From Bacillus sp. SA1-12 (GTDB lineage: Bacteria; Bacillota; Bacilli; Bacillales; Bacillaceae), in assembly GCF_000981385.1 (NCBI RefSeq), contig NZ_LATZ01000013.1, positions 1-64,000 of the forward strand: DNA of 64,000 nucleotides, given 5' to 3'. The notes beneath the pieces are model-generated. The model was not told the origin of the DNA and made no database searches. It saw nothing but the letters and a program-made list of their open reading frames with translations. A program made the position numbers and the translations under genes. This document shows positions 17,113 to 26,633 of the stretch, one piece after another; the first letter of the stretch is position 1, and every line of letters starts with the position of its first letter.

Positions 17113-18078
17113 TTAATCTATTTTAAAGGACGCTTGATCCACCCATTCAATCTTATGATACTTCTTCAAATCATCCACTAACTGAAAAAGAGCATTGTCC
17201 TTCTGTTTTGCTTCAATCATACAATCCAGCCTATCTACGCTGCCTTTTACAACTCCTAAAAAATCCATAAACATTTGCGCGTCGATGAAATCAGAATGCG
17301 CCCGGAAATCCTTTGTATTTTTAGGGCTTGAGATATGCATCTTTACTGGCAGGGGCGAACCTTTCCATGTGTTAAGAATCCTTCCCCAGTGTTGTTCCCA
17401 ATTTAAGTCATCATGGTAAGCCAAGTGATGATGGTAATCAAACACTTGTGGCACACCGAGCTTTTCACATAAATATAACGCATCGTTTAAGTGAAAGGTT
17501 GTATCATCATTTTCCAGCATCAGCATCTTTTGGATACCGGCAGGAATGAATCCCCAATTATGAATAAACTGTTCAAGCGCCTTCTCCTTATCATCATAGG
17601 CTCCCCCAATATGCAAGACACAACGATGCTCAGGGTCAATCTTCATTCCCTTTAATAATAATTCGTGCATCCGCAGTGTTTTTAATGACCTCTTTAAAAT
17701 ATCTGAATCAGTAGAGTTTAGCACAACAAAATGATCCGGATGAAAATCGACTCGCATCGGATGCTCGCTTAAAAATTCGTTAATTAATCCGAATGAATCG
17801 GATAAATTTCTCATAAAATGCCAATCTTGAAGCTCCTCATGATTAGCCAATGGAATTAATTTTGAGCTTAACCGAAAAAAAAGAATATCATTTGCGTAGC
17901 TATGCTTTAATAATCTTAAGCAGTTATCGATATTTGACTGTGCAATCTTCTCAAGCTTCCGTATGGCTGCCTCACGATCCTTAATTTTTGCAAATTGACT
18001 GTAGGTCATTGTTTGTGAGGGAGAACAGTTTTGAAGATTCATACTCATGGCCACATAACCTAATCTGACAATCGTCAT
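17113..18078 (-). CDS. uvsE: UV DNA damage endonuclease UvsE
   Basis: A 321-residue TIM-barrel metal-dependent endonuclease that nicks 5' of UV photoproducts and other lesions. Family motifs: IVRLGYVAMSM at the N-terminus, MRVDFHPDHFVVLNS, LHIGGAYDDKEKAL, LMLENDDTTF and VFDYHHHLAY, which hold the metal-binding His, Glu and Asp residues. The ATG at 18078 has AGGAGG 11 bases upstream; the GTG/ATG at 18090/18087 are too close to it. In B. subtilis uvsE lies elsewhere, so this is an insertion into the conserved cshA-ydbS order. Useful for spores exposed to sunlight. Confidence 0.93.
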   Translation of the reverse strand: MTIVRLGYVAMSMNLQNCSPSQTMTYSQFAKIKDREAAIRKLEKIAQSNIDNCLRLLKHSYANDILFFRLSSKLIPLANHEELQDWHFMRNLSDSFGLINEFLSEHPMRVDFHPDHFVVLNSTDSDILKRSLKTLRMHELLLKGMKIDPEHRCVLHIGGAYDDKEKALEQFIHNWGFIPAGIQKMLMLENDDTTFHLNDALYLCEKLGVPQVFDYHHHLAYHDDLNWEQHWGRILNTWKGSPLPVKMHISSPKNTKDFRAHSDFIDAQMFMDFLGVVKGSVDRLDCMIEAKQKDNALFQLVDDLKKYHKIEWVDQASFKID

Positions 18079-18269
18079 AAATGGCATCACCTCCTGGAAA
18101 TCCTTTTTTAGTTTCCCCTATTGTCTGATTTCCATTTAAAATGACGGGATGTCCCACGCAATGAACCACTTATTATTTTTTAAATTACTGATTGTTTCAA
18201 TTGCAACGTTTTTTGGTTTTTGAACCATTCCGCTAAATTTTTGAACTACTCTCTTTTTCTATATAAAAA

Positions 18270-18300
18270 AAGATCGAACCCATAATATGGATTCGATCTT
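18270..18300 (-). terminator. Terminator after cshA
   Basis: AAGATCGAA pairs with TTCGATCTT, with CC/GG above; the minus strand continues TTTTTTATA. Confidence 0.85.
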
Positions 18301-18307
18301 CATCATT

Positions 18308-19798
18308 TTATTTTGAATTTGAGTAGCGGCGCTTCGCTGAATTACCATAGTTGCCTTTGCCTCTGTCACGGTCACCGTAAGAACGGTTGTTGTTTTTCTT
18401 TTGTCCGCCGCTTCGGTTATAGTCGCCTCTTCTTTTATTATTGTTAGAACGACCTTTGTTTTTAGAGGATTTAATAAATAGCGGCGCTTCCTCTGTTAAT
18501 TTTACTTCTACATCATTTGGCTCTTTCGTCATGAACTTAATAGCAGCAGCTACTACTAACTGTGCATCAAATTCTTCTAAAAGTTCTTCGGCAGTACGCT
18601 TGTAGAAAGAAAGGTTGTCATTTTCAACGATTGAGCGAATTTTCTCAACAGTCATTTGTTGTTGACTCTCAATAGCTTCATCAACTGTTGGCGGCTTCAT
18701 GCGGTCCATCTTACGCTTTGTTGTACGCTCGATATTTTTTACGATGTCCATTTCTCTAGGTGTTACGAATGTCATCGCCATACCTGTTTTCCCTGCACGT
18801 CCAGTACGGCCAATCCGGTGAACATAGCTTTCCGGATCTTGAGGAACGTCAAAGTTATATACATGTGTGACACCTGAGATGTCCAATCCGCGAGCGGCAA
18901 CATCTGTTGCAACTAACACTTCAATGGCACCCTCTTTAAATTTGCGTAAAGTTGACATACGCTTGGCTTGAGTAAGATCTCCATGTATACCTTCAGCTGT
19001 ATATCCTCTTAATGTTAAAGCTTCAGCTAATTCATCTACACGACGTTTTGTACGTCCGAAAACGATCGCAAGCTCTGGAGATTGAATATCAAGCAATCTT
19101 GTGAGAACGTCAAATTTCTTTCTTTCGTGAGTTTCAAGGTAATATTGGGTAATGTTAGGCACAGTCATTTCTTTCGCCTTTACTTTAACCAGTTCTGGAT
19201 CCTTCATGAATTTTTCTGCAATACGGCGAATCGGATCTGGCATTGTGGCAGAGAACAGTAAAGTTTGGCGATCTTCTGGAACATTTGAAAGAATAGCCTC
19301 AATATCCTCGATAAAGCCCATGTTTAGCATTTCATCTGCTTCATCCAGAACCATCGTGTGAACACCATTTAATCGGATTGTTTTACGGTTGATATGATCA
19401 ATAAGACGTCCAGGTGTTCCAACAATAATATGAGGATTCTTTTTCAAGGAACGGATCTGTCTATTAATATCCTGACCACCATAGATCGGGAGAACACGTG
19501 AGCGCTTATGATAACCAATTTTATAAAGTTCTTCAGAAACCTGAATAGCAAGTTCACGTGTAGGAGCGACAACAACAGCTTGAATATTATTATTTTTCAC
19601 GTCGATTTTTTCAATAAGCGGGATTCCAAATGCAGCTGTTTTTCCTGTCCCAGTTTGCGCCTGTCCGATTACGTCCTTATTTTGCAGACCTAACGGAATC
19701 GTTTGTGCCTGAATCGGAGACGGCTCTTCAAAACCCATTTTACTTATTGATTGCATCAGTGACGAACTTAAACCTAAATCTTGAAACGTTAATGTCAA
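18308..19798 (-). CDS. cshA: DEAD-box RNA helicase CshA
   Basis: A 496-residue ATP-dependent RNA helicase, linked in B. subtilis to the RNA degradosome and ribosome assembly. Motifs in order: Q motif [14 protein letters not shown], Walker [31 protein letters not shown] and [10 protein letters not shown]; the C-terminal tail is rich in Arg, Gly, Asn and Lys. The TTG at 19798 is preferred: it aligns with the B. subtilis start and has AAGGAG 10 bases upstream. The ATG at 19807 lies only 1 base after that site. Confidence 0.94.
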   Translation of the reverse strand: MTLTFQDLGLSSSLMQSISKMGFEEPSPIQAQTIPLGLQNKDVIGQAQTGTGKTAAFGIPLIEKIDVKNNNIQAVVVAPTRELAIQVSEELYKIGYHKRSRVLPIYGGQDINRQIRSLKKNPHIIVGTPGRLIDHINRKTIRLNGVHTMVLDEADEMLNMGFIEDIEAILSNVPEDRQTLLFSATMPDPIRRIAEKFMKDPELVKVKAKEMTVPNITQYYLETHERKKFDVLTRLLDIQSPELAIVFGRTKRRVDELAEALTLRGYTAEGIHGDLTQAKRMSTLRKFKEGAIEVLVATDVAARGLDISGVTHVYNFDVPQDPESYVHRIGRTGRAGKTGMAMTFVTPREMDIVKNIERTTKRKMDRMKPPTVDEAIESQQQMTVEKIRSIVENDNLSFYKRTAEELLEEFDAQLVVAAAIKFMTKEPNDVEVKLTEEAPLFIKSSKNKGRSNNNKRRGDYNRSGGQKKNNNRSYGDRDRGKGNYGNSAKRRYSNSK

Positions 19799-19914
19799 TG
19801 TATTCATACTCCTTCTATATCGTTTGCTGTAAATATTTACAGACCTTATAGGTAACAGGTTTTTAATCAAATGTATCTATCTAATTCAATAAGCTAAAAA
19901 CAATTGGCCATTAG

Positions 19915-20042
19915 AAAAGCGCATGCGCCTTAACCAGCCTAAGGCAAATAAGACGCTTAAGAATAAAGACCTTTTTTGCTTCAATTCCTAAGCGGCTAAT
20001 AACTCGAAGAGCTAGGCGCTGGAGCTAGACACCATGACAAAG
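19915..20042 (+). repeat. R1 hairpin repeat, copy 3
   Basis: In the 520-bp gap between the esterase and cshA. AAAGCGCATGCGCCTTAACC ... GAGCTAGGCGCTGGAGCT form the outer arms; ATAAGACGCTTAAGAAT and AATTCCTAAGCGGCTAAT form the inner arms. Tail CTAGACACCATGACAAAGT. Confidence 0.8.
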
Positions 20043-20141
20043 TACAAAAATTTTTATACTTTCTTATCCAAATAAACCAAAAAGCAGCCTATTAAAGGGT
20101 GTATCATCAATAAAACGTTCAAATTAATTGCCAACAAAAAA

Positions 20142-20163
20142 TGCCCTCATATCACCAAGGGCA
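20142..20163 (-). terminator. Terminator downstream of the esterase gene
   Basis: TGCCCT pairs with AGGGCA across a 10-base loop; the minus strand continues TTTTTTG. It lies about 160 bp after the esterase stop. Confidence 0.65.
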
Positions 20164-20319
20164 GCAGTTTACCTTATTTAAAGCCCGCAAACACTTTAAA
20201 AGTAATCATACCACTACCAGTTTTTTATTTCAACTTCATGTATAACGAACTGAACCAAAAAAAGCATGATTTCCCATTCATTTCCCCATTGAACATCGGT
20301 ATTTTAATTTACAAATTGA

Positions 20320-21042
20320 CTAGCTGCCTGAGTTTTGGTGTGAAAATTCCCTATTGCTTGCAAAAAGGAAATTCTCAACATATTCCTTTAAGTCCTCATA
20401 ATCTTCGCCATAGCATACATGATGCTTAGAGCAGGGGAGCAAACGAAGCTCCTTCTCTTTTGAAGGGATGGTTTTGTATAAATAGTGTGCACTTTTAACA
20501 GGAACAATTCCGTCACATTCACCTTGTATGATGAGGACTGGCAAGGTTAATTTTTTCAAATAAGGTTTTACCTTCTTCACTAATTTCTGAAATTCCATCG
20601 TTGCAAGCAGCGGAGTTTCATGTAATTTTTTCTTATAACGTTTAAATAACTCGTTTTCATTAATTTTCCCGGTCAGCATATCTTTAATCATATCTTTGCA
20701 ATCCAGCAACAACTGTTTTGGGTTTACATAATAGACCGCAGCACTTAAGAGCACCAGCTTCTTCACTTCATATTTTGCCGCTAAATACGAAGCAATAACA
20801 CCTCCCATTGAAAAGCCGACTACATATACCTCATCGGCTTCCTTCATTAGGGCGTTCAGCTCCTTTTCTGCATGTGCAATCCAATCATGATAGGTATACC
20901 CTTTTAGCGAGAGTGTTTCACCATGTCCCGGGAGAGTTGGCACTTTTACAATCCAATCTGTCTTTTCCTTCATATAGGATGCCAATGGCTCTACCTCATA
21001 TGGCGCACCTGTAAAACCATGAATAAAGAGACATCCGATCAT
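20320..21042 (-). CDS. Alpha/beta-hydrolase, Est30-type carboxylesterase
   Basis: 240 residues, cytoplasmic. Alpha/beta-hydrolase fold with oxyanion motif HGFTG near residue 9, nucleophile S78 in GFSMGG, acid D177 in QGECDGIVP and a base at H207/H208. Resembles the small carboxylesterases/monoacylglycerol lipases of Bacillus and Geobacillus; the natural substrate is not known. It stands alone between murF and cshA, adjacent genes in B. subtilis, so it is an insertion. A second enzyme of the same type is at 40615-41400. Confidence 0.85.
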   Translation of the reverse strand: MIGCLFIHGFTGAPYEVEPLASYMKEKTDWIVKVPTLPGHGETLSLKGYTYHDWIAHAEKELNALMKEADEVYVVGFSMGGVIASYLAAKYEVKKLVLLSAAVYYVNPKQLLLDCKDMIKDMLTGKINENELFKRYKKKLHETPLLATMEFQKLVKKVKPYLKKLTLPVLIIQGECDGIVPVKSAHYLYKTIPSKEKELRLLPCSKHHVCYGEDYEDLKEYVENFLFASNREFSHQNSGS

Positions 21043-21165
21043 GCGTTGGTACCCCTCCTTAAAGCGCAGAGCCAGTTTTATGTAAGCAAAACCTTTTCTG
21101 CTGCATCACATAAGATTATTTTTAACATTTTACGGTTTATTCATCCCTGTTTTCCTATCTTTTTC

Positions 21166-21411
21166 CCGATCTTAACGGGGAGTAAACAGAAAGTGAAGAA
21201 TAAAAAACAAGTGTGAGATGATTGCCCGTAAAGATCAGACGAAGGATTGTTACACAAGTTGGCAAAACACATAAAGAAGTGTCGGTTTTAACGTAATGTG
21301 TCTCAGCACAACCGTACGTGAGGGATGGCCGACTAACTTTCGTCACGACCTGTAGCAAAGTCGGCACTTATACATCCTGTATTTCCGGGCCCATAATGGA
21401 AGTCTCACTTT
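21166..21411 (-). repeat. R2 element, copy B (longest)
   Basis: Fills most of the 362-bp gap after murF. On the minus strand it starts AAAGTGAGACTTCCATTATG, where AAG TGA forms the last lysine and the stop codon of murF. It then shares GAAATACAGGA with copy C and TAGTCGGCCATCCCTCAC with a similar stretch there, and ends with GATCTTTACGGGCA ... CTCCCCGTTAAGATCGGG. Confidence 0.8.
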
Positions 21412-22769
21412 ATTAATTCATTTACGACTTCTTCAAGTCTCATTCCACGGGAAGCCTTCACAAGTACAACATCGTTTTTGTTTACCATTGATTTTAGTTG
21501 GGTAATTAATGCCTGTTTATCCTCGAATGGGTGGATGCATTCCTCTGGAAGGTTTTGTTTAGCGCCATTTGCAATTTCAATCCCTAATTTTCCAAAGGTG
21601 AATAGATGGGAAATTTCCTCTTTTTTAAGGGATGCACCTACCTGGCGATGAAATTCCATCTCATTTTCCCCTAATTCAAGCATATCTCCAAGAACAACGA
21701 ATTTTTGGTTAAAACCGGTTAAATCATTAAGTAAACGGATGGCTGCAAGCATTGAGGTAGGACTTGCATTGTAGGCATCATTAATAATGGATACCCCGTT
21801 TTTCGATTCAACTAACTCTAAACGCATTCCTGTTATTTTTATCGCTTTAAATCCTTCGATAATGTCTTTTTCTTTTACTTCAAAGAAACGTGCGGCTGCA
21901 TAGGTTGCCAGCGCATTACTGACATTATGCTTTCCAAGCACCGGAATGAAAAATTCAGTATCCTTAATTTTAAAGGATGTTCCGTTAACCTGCTGAATAA
22001 TTGATGTAGGGAAGTAATCGTTTTTAGGACCTTCTCCAAATGTTACAGAGGATATCGATAAAGATGGAACCCGTTCCTCCAGCAATGGCTCATCCCCATG
22101 GTAAATTAGCAAACCATCCTGTTTTAGACCCTGCACTATTTCAAGCTTAGCCTCGGCGATACCCTCTCTTGAACCTAAATCCATTAAATGAGCCTCACCG
22201 ATATTTGTAATAAGCGCTACATCAGGTTTTGCAATCTTTGATAAAAGTTCAATTTCACCTTTTCCGCTCATTCCCATTTCTAGAACAGCAATTTCTGTAT
22301 CCTCAGCCATACTTAAAACGGTTAAAGGAAGACCGATATGATTATTAAAGTTTCCTTTAGTTTTATGTACCTTATAGGTTGTTTCAAGAACGCTTGAGAC
22401 CATATCTTTTGTCGTTGTTTTCCCATTGCTGCCTGTAATTCCAACAACCTTTGGCTTTACTTGCTGCAAGTAGGCTTCAGCAAGATCCTGCAACGCCTTT
22501 AATGTATCATCAACAAAAATAACCGGTATATTTTCCGGCGGATTTGATTCCTTTTCATCCCAGACAACGGCCGCGGCTCCATTCTCTATAGCCTTTTCGA
22601 CAAATTTATGTCCGTTAAAGGTTTCTCCTGCTAATGGAAAAAATAAATTTCCCGTTTTTACCTGGCGAGAATCAGTTGTGACTCCGTTTATTTTTTCATG
22701 CTTAAATGCTTCATTCAGTCCTGAGCCATTTACCATACCTTCAATTTCGGTTAATGTACGTTGAATCAT
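21405..22769 (-). CDS. murF: UDP-MurNAc-tripeptide-D-Ala-D-Ala ligase MurF
   Basis: 454 residues, cytoplasmic. Adds D-Ala-D-Ala to the UDP-MurNAc tripeptide. Three Mur-ligase domains; ATP loop VGITGSNGKTTTKDM near residue 110 and NDAYNASPTSM in the central domain. It follows ddl after 117 bp, so substrate maker and user are neighbours as in B. subtilis. The stop TGA comes from the R2 element, so the final residues LIK may differ from relatives. Confidence 0.95.
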   Translation of the reverse strand: MIQRTLTEIEGMVNGSGLNEAFKHEKINGVTTDSRQVKTGNLFFPLAGETFNGHKFVEKAIENGAAAVVWDEKESNPPENIPVIFVDDTLKALQDLAEAYLQQVKPKVVGITGSNGKTTTKDMVSSVLETTYKVHKTKGNFNNHIGLPLTVLSMAEDTEIAVLEMGMSGKGEIELLSKIAKPDVALITNIGEAHLMDLGSREGIAEAKLEIVQGLKQDGLLIYHGDEPLLEERVPSLSISSVTFGEGPKNDYFPTSIIQQVNGTSFKIKDTEFFIPVLGKHNVSNALATYAAARFFEVKEKDIIEGFKAIKITGMRLELVESKNGVSIINDAYNASPTSMLAAIRLLNDLTGFNQKFVVLGDMLELGENEMEFHRQVGASLKKEEISHLFTFGKLGIEIANGAKQNLPEECIHPFEDKQALITQLKSMVNKNDVVLVKASRGMRLEEVVNELIK

Positions 22770-22883
22770 ATTGTAAGCTCCTTTTCTATGAATATAGTCT
22801 TAACCTTTTTTTCAAACAAAGAGGAACTGATTATCATCCATTCAGCCCCTCTATTAAAACGCTATATTCAAGTTCTTAGTTAA

Positions 22884-23966
22884 TTAAAAAGAATGCTTTA
22901 TTTGCTGCTTTTGTTCAAATCTTTCTAGTGCAAGCGAAACCAGCTTTTCAATTAATTGTGGATATTCAACACCTGTATGCTTCCAAAGCAATGGGAACAT
23001 GCTATATGGAGTAAAGCCAGGCATTGTATTTACCTCATTAATTAACGCCTTTCCGTCCTCAGTTAGGAAGAAATCAGCACGCACTAATCCAGAACCGTCA
23101 ATTGCTTTAAATGACTTGATCGCCATTTCTTTAATCGTTTCATATTCTTCATCTGTAATATTTCCTGGAATAATGAGATCTGTATCCCCATCCTCATACT
23201 TTGCTTTATAATCATAGAATTCCTTTTTAGGCGCAATCTCACCAACAACAGAGCAAACAGGATGGTCATTGCCGATAACAGCAATTTCAATCTCGCGGCC
23301 GATAATTCCCTCTTCAACAATAATCTTGCGGTCATATTCAAAAGCTTCCTTGAAAGCTTGTTCTAATGACTCTCGATCTTTACATTTATTGATGCCAACG
23401 CTTGAACCCAGGTTGGCAGGCTTTACAAAGCAAGGGTAGCCTATTGTTTCTTCCACATTGTCGTAAGCTGTTTCTGGGGCTGATTCAAAATCGCTTTTAA
23501 TAAAGGAAACATATTTAGCTTGCGCTAAACCTGCTTGAGCGAATAAATTCTTCATGATCACTTTATCCATGCCAGCTGCAGAAGCTAAAACACCATTTCC
23601 TACATATGGGAGATTCAACAACTCAAGCAATCCTTGTATTGTGCCATCCTCCCCATTTGGTCCATGTAACAATGGGAAAATAACATCTATTTTTTCCTGA
23701 TCCGCTACTTTTGCAGGGAATAATTCAGAATTTAAGGAAACCGGGGAAACCGTGCTGCCTCCATCCTCAAGTTTGAGGGAGCTTACCTGACTTACAGGTG
23801 CATCTAAAGCATTTCCTCTTACCCATTCACCGTTTTGATTAATATAAATTGGATGTATTTCAAATTTATTCATATCTAAGGCATTTATAACTGCAAGGGC
23901 TGTTTGCAGGGAAACATTATGCTCTGCAGATTTCCCCCCATAAACAAGGCCTAATTTAATTTTCAT
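22884..23966 (-). CDS. ddl: D-alanine--D-alanine ligase
   Basis: A 360-residue ATP-grasp enzyme joining two D-alanines. Visible: [14 protein letters not shown] at the N-terminus, [12 protein letters not shown] in the ATP site, and the metal-binding end [20 protein letters not shown]. The ATG at 23966 has GAGGAGG 8 bases upstream; the longer read to 23993 runs through that site. Length is normal. Confidence 0.95.
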   Translation of the reverse strand: MKIKLGLVYGGKSAEHNVSLQTALAVINALDMNKFEIHPIYINQNGEWVRGNALDAPVSQVSSLKLEDGGSTVSPVSLNSELFPAKVADQEKIDVIFPLLHGPNGEDGTIQGLLELLNLPYVGNGVLASAAGMDKVIMKNLFAQAGLAQAKYVSFIKSDFESAPETAYDNVEETIGYPCFVKPANLGSSVGINKCKDRESLEQAFKEAFEYDRKIIVEEGIIGREIEIAVIGNDHPVCSVVGEIAPKKEFYDYKAKYEDGDTDLIIPGNITDEEYETIKEMAIKSFKAIDGSGLVRADFFLTEDGKALINEVNTMPGFTPYSMFPLLWKHTGVEYPQLIEKLVSLALERFEQKQQIKHSF

Positions 23967-24164
23967 GTAGATTTCCTCCTCAAGTATCATCATTCCTATT
24001 TTATCACTTTAAGCAAAAATTGTTATTAGAGATTCCTTTATTTCTTTTATAAGTTTTCGTAACAACTTGTCTTTTTTTAATGATACTGTCAGATTTTCTG
24101 TTTGTATTTATTAATCAGATGATTTTCCCTTGAGGATAATGTATGTATACTGGATGCATTCTCT

Positions 24165-24893
24165 TTACTTTCCCTTTGTTGCTTCAAAGGTATAAACTTT
24201 ATGGTATGACCTCCCATTTTGTCCATTCGCTTGCTGATAATCCCCTGAAATAGCCACATTAGTAAAGCCGATTTTTTCAAGTACTAACTTAAATTCTTTT
24301 ACCCCAAACCATAGAAATGTTTGCAATCTTCGTTCTCTTTGAAGACACTCTCCTGCTGTCCACTGTTCATAAGTCAAAAAATACGTTGCTTTTTGTTCAT
24401 AATAATCCACATCAATCATTTGCGATTCAAATACTAATAGGTTGTCTTTATCATATTTTATTTCCGATTTCTTTGGATTTGAATGAGAATGTTCTTCCTG
24501 CAAAATTAAGTCAATGATTATTCTGCCGTTTGGCTTTATATGATCGTAGCATGATTTTAATGCCTTAATCGCCATCACTCTTTCAGGAATCGCTAAAAAT
24601 TGCCCAAATGGTATGAAAATGGCATCATATAAATAGGAAGGTTTTAACAAAAACGGCTCAGCTGTTGTATTTTCCTCAAATACCTGCTTGGCAATAACCA
24701 TCCCTTCAACTTGCAGACCATTGCCGGTTAATGATGGCTGTAAAATCGCCTTTCGTAAGCCCACCTCAAGAATTCTGCCCTTATATCCCGAAAGCTGTTT
24801 ACTATAAAAACTTAAGGCATTTGAGTACACATTATTCATGTCTTTCCGTCCATCTAGTTTGTCCATGACAAACCAACGTAAAGCAGCATCCAT
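24165..24893 (-). CDS. Methyltransferase-like protein with degenerate SAM motif
   Basis: 242 residues. The overall pattern (strand-turn RILEVG at about 40, DLILQEEHSH in the middle, a late FKLVLEKIGFTNVAI) is that of class I SAM-dependent methyltransferases. Motif I, however, reads EVGLRKAILQPSL instead of EVGCGTG, so the glycine-rich SAM loop is missing. The protein may be inactive, bind another ligand or be misassigned. Alone on its strand after ddl; no partner suggests a substrate. Confidence 0.55.
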   Translation of the reverse strand: MDAALRWFVMDKLDGRKDMNNVYSNALSFYSKQLSGYKGRILEVGLRKAILQPSLTGNGLQVEGMVIAKQVFEENTTAEPFLLKPSYLYDAIFIPFGQFLAIPERVMAIKALKSCYDHIKPNGRIIIDLILQEEHSHSNPKKSEIKYDKDNLLVFESQMIDVDYYEQKATYFLTYEQWTAGECLQRERRLQTFLWFGVKEFKLVLEKIGFTNVAISGDYQQANGQNGRSYHKVYTFEATKGK

Positions 24894-25127
24894 TTCACAT
24901 CACTCCTAACATAACTTTAAGGGGGAGCTTATCTTGCACTCCCTTTATCATTCCCTTTTTTTCTTAACAATTATGTAAAATAAACCCTCCCGCTAAAAAG
25001 TAAGTCAATCTTTTTCATTCATTTTCCAATATTTTCTTTATAATAAAGATGGAAACTTTTTATTGAATAAACGAAACATCTTATCTTTTTAGTCGTCTTT
25101 CATTATGGGGCAAGGGGGGAGAAAAGC

Positions 25128-25649
25128 GTGGACAAACAAAGCATTTCAAACATACTTGAAGCCAACAGATCAAAAATTATCAAAATAACCAAGAATATTA
25201 TTAAAAACCCCTCTTTGGTAGATGACATTGTTCAAGATGCCAGTCTAAAAATCTATACATATTTTCAAAAGAAGGATTATGTGTTGCCTAAAAATCTGGA
25301 AGCATGGGTAACCATTATTACGAAAAATACTGCTTATGACCATCTAAGAAAACTAAAGCGGCAGCAAGATCTACAGCAAAATATAAATGAAATGTATCAA
25401 TCTCATTATCCTCAGGGGTCAGAGATTCCAGAAAATACACTGCTTACCAGGGAAAAGATTCAGTATATAAATGAAGTCTTCCACCTGCTTGATGAGGAAA
25501 CGCAAGAAATATTCATTCTTCGGAATAAAGGCTATTCCTATCAGGAAATTTCAAAAAAGAAGAAGCTTTCGTTAGGAAAAGTAAAAACGAAGATTTTCCG
25601 CGGCCGAAAAAAAATGATGGATCACCTTATCGAAAAGGGGGTGCTGTAA
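25128..25649 (+). CDS. ECF-type RNA polymerase sigma factor
   Basis: 173 residues with only regions 2 and 4: NPSLVDDIVQDASLKIYTYF in region 2 and the helix-turn-helix EIFILRNKGYSYQEISKKKK in region 4. GTG start with a strong GGGGGGAG 8 bases upstream. The stop overlaps the start of the anti-sigma gene as TAATG, so the two are coupled. Targets unknown; no duplicated ECF promoter was recognised upstream. Confidence 0.85.
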   Translation: MDKQSISNILEANRSKIIKITKNIIKNPSLVDDIVQDASLKIYTYFQKKDYVLPKNLEAWVTIITKNTAYDHLRKLKRQQDLQQNINEMYQSHYPQGSEIPENTLLTREKIQYINEVFHLLDEETQEIFILRNKGYSYQEISKKKKLSLGKVKTKIFRGRKKMMDHLIEKGVL

Positions 25650-26512
25650 TGACCTGTAAAGAGTTTCATGAGAATATCCTTACATTTGAGCAATTGTCCG
25701 AACAAGATCAGAATCAACTGTTAGAGCATATTGAACAATGCTCAGACTGTCAACTCTACTTTAATCGCTACTTAACATTAGAAGAAGGGCTAGATATCAT
25801 TCTTGAAAAAGAACAAGTTCATGTCGCTGGCATCAAGAAAAAATCGTATCAGCGAATCTTTAAAACGGCATTACTCACCTGTGCTTCTCTTTTACTTTTG
25901 ATTGTCGGTGCATGGAATACTCCGCCAGTAAAAGCTGTAATTAAAAAGGCATTAAACGAAGTGATCATCGACCATTTCTTAAATGGCCAAAAGCCGTTGA
26001 ATCATCAAGAGGATAGTGCAACAACAGAGAATATAATTTATATGGAACAGAACCTGCAAAATGGGGAAACTGTTTATGTATACGTTTCGGGACAAAAAGT
26101 GAGAAAAGAGTATCAAAATGGCAACTACTCGATATCAGATGAAATGTATTTAGCATCCTATTCAAAAAAGGATAACTTGTTTGTTCTAAAAGAACTTGAT
26201 TATGAAGGAATTCCTTATGAAGTTGAATTCTTCCGAAACATCGATCCAAAAAACATTTCCTATCTGGGTGAAAAAATGTATTTAAATCGAAAGGCCAATG
26301 TTTACTTAGTAAAAGAAGGGCAGCATGTAAAAAGAGAATATTGGTTTGATAAGGATTCTAGTTTATTTATTAAAGAGGTTGAAATTTACAATGGTAAGCG
26401 CCAGGAATGGGGAGGGTTAAAAAAGTTTGAAATGATGAAGGTTAAAAAAAATCATCGCTTATTTGATTTTATCGCACCTGAAGGAGCAAGGATTGTTGAT
26501 GAGTCAAAATAG
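25649..26512 (+). CDS. Membrane anti-sigma factor with zinc-type N-terminus
   Basis: 287 residues. The N-terminal cytoplasmic segment has HIEQCSDCQ (H..CxxC), the zinc-associated anti-sigma signature; one membrane helix at about 70-88 (ALLTCASLLLLIVGAW); then an external domain of about 190 residues of unrecognised type. Likely holds the preceding sigma factor at the membrane until a signal reaches the outer domain. Coupled to the sigma gene by a TAATG junction. Confidence 0.82.
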   Translation: MTCKEFHENILTFEQLSEQDQNQLLEHIEQCSDCQLYFNRYLTLEEGLDIILEKEQVHVAGIKKKSYQRIFKTALLTCASLLLLIVGAWNTPPVKAVIKKALNEVIIDHFLNGQKPLNHQEDSATTENIIYMEQNLQNGETVYVYVSGQKVRKEYQNGNYSISDEMYLASYSKKDNLFVLKELDYEGIPYEVEFFRNIDPKNISYLGEKMYLNRKANVYLVKEGQHVKREYWFDKDSSLFIKEVEIYNGKRQEWGGLKKFEMMKVKKNHRLFDFIAPEGARIVDESK

Positions 26513-26530
26513 TTTGAACGGCATAAAGGA

Positions 26531-26548
26531 TAAGGGGCTTCCCCCTTT
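26531..26548 (+). terminator. Possible terminator after the anti-sigma gene
   Basis: AAGGGG/CCCCTT hairpin 20 bp after the stop, followed by TCACAATATA rather than a clean U-tract. Weak. Confidence 0.35.
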
Positions 26549-26633
26549 CACAATATATAGGAATTTACACTCAAACTGTTAGTCCTACATATTGTGTTTA
26601 AGGGGTCTGACCCTTTGCTTTTACGTACAGTCA

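Noticed and set aside
25040..25080. Autoregulatory ECF promoter (GGAAAC ... CGAAAC)
   Set aside because: Spacing of 15 bp and an atypical -10; a second similar promoter would be needed to support it.
26580..26620. AAGGGGTCTGACCCTT as terminator of the peptidoglycan-binding gene
   Set aside because: The palindrome has no U-tract on the minus strand; it is more likely a short dispersed palindrome.
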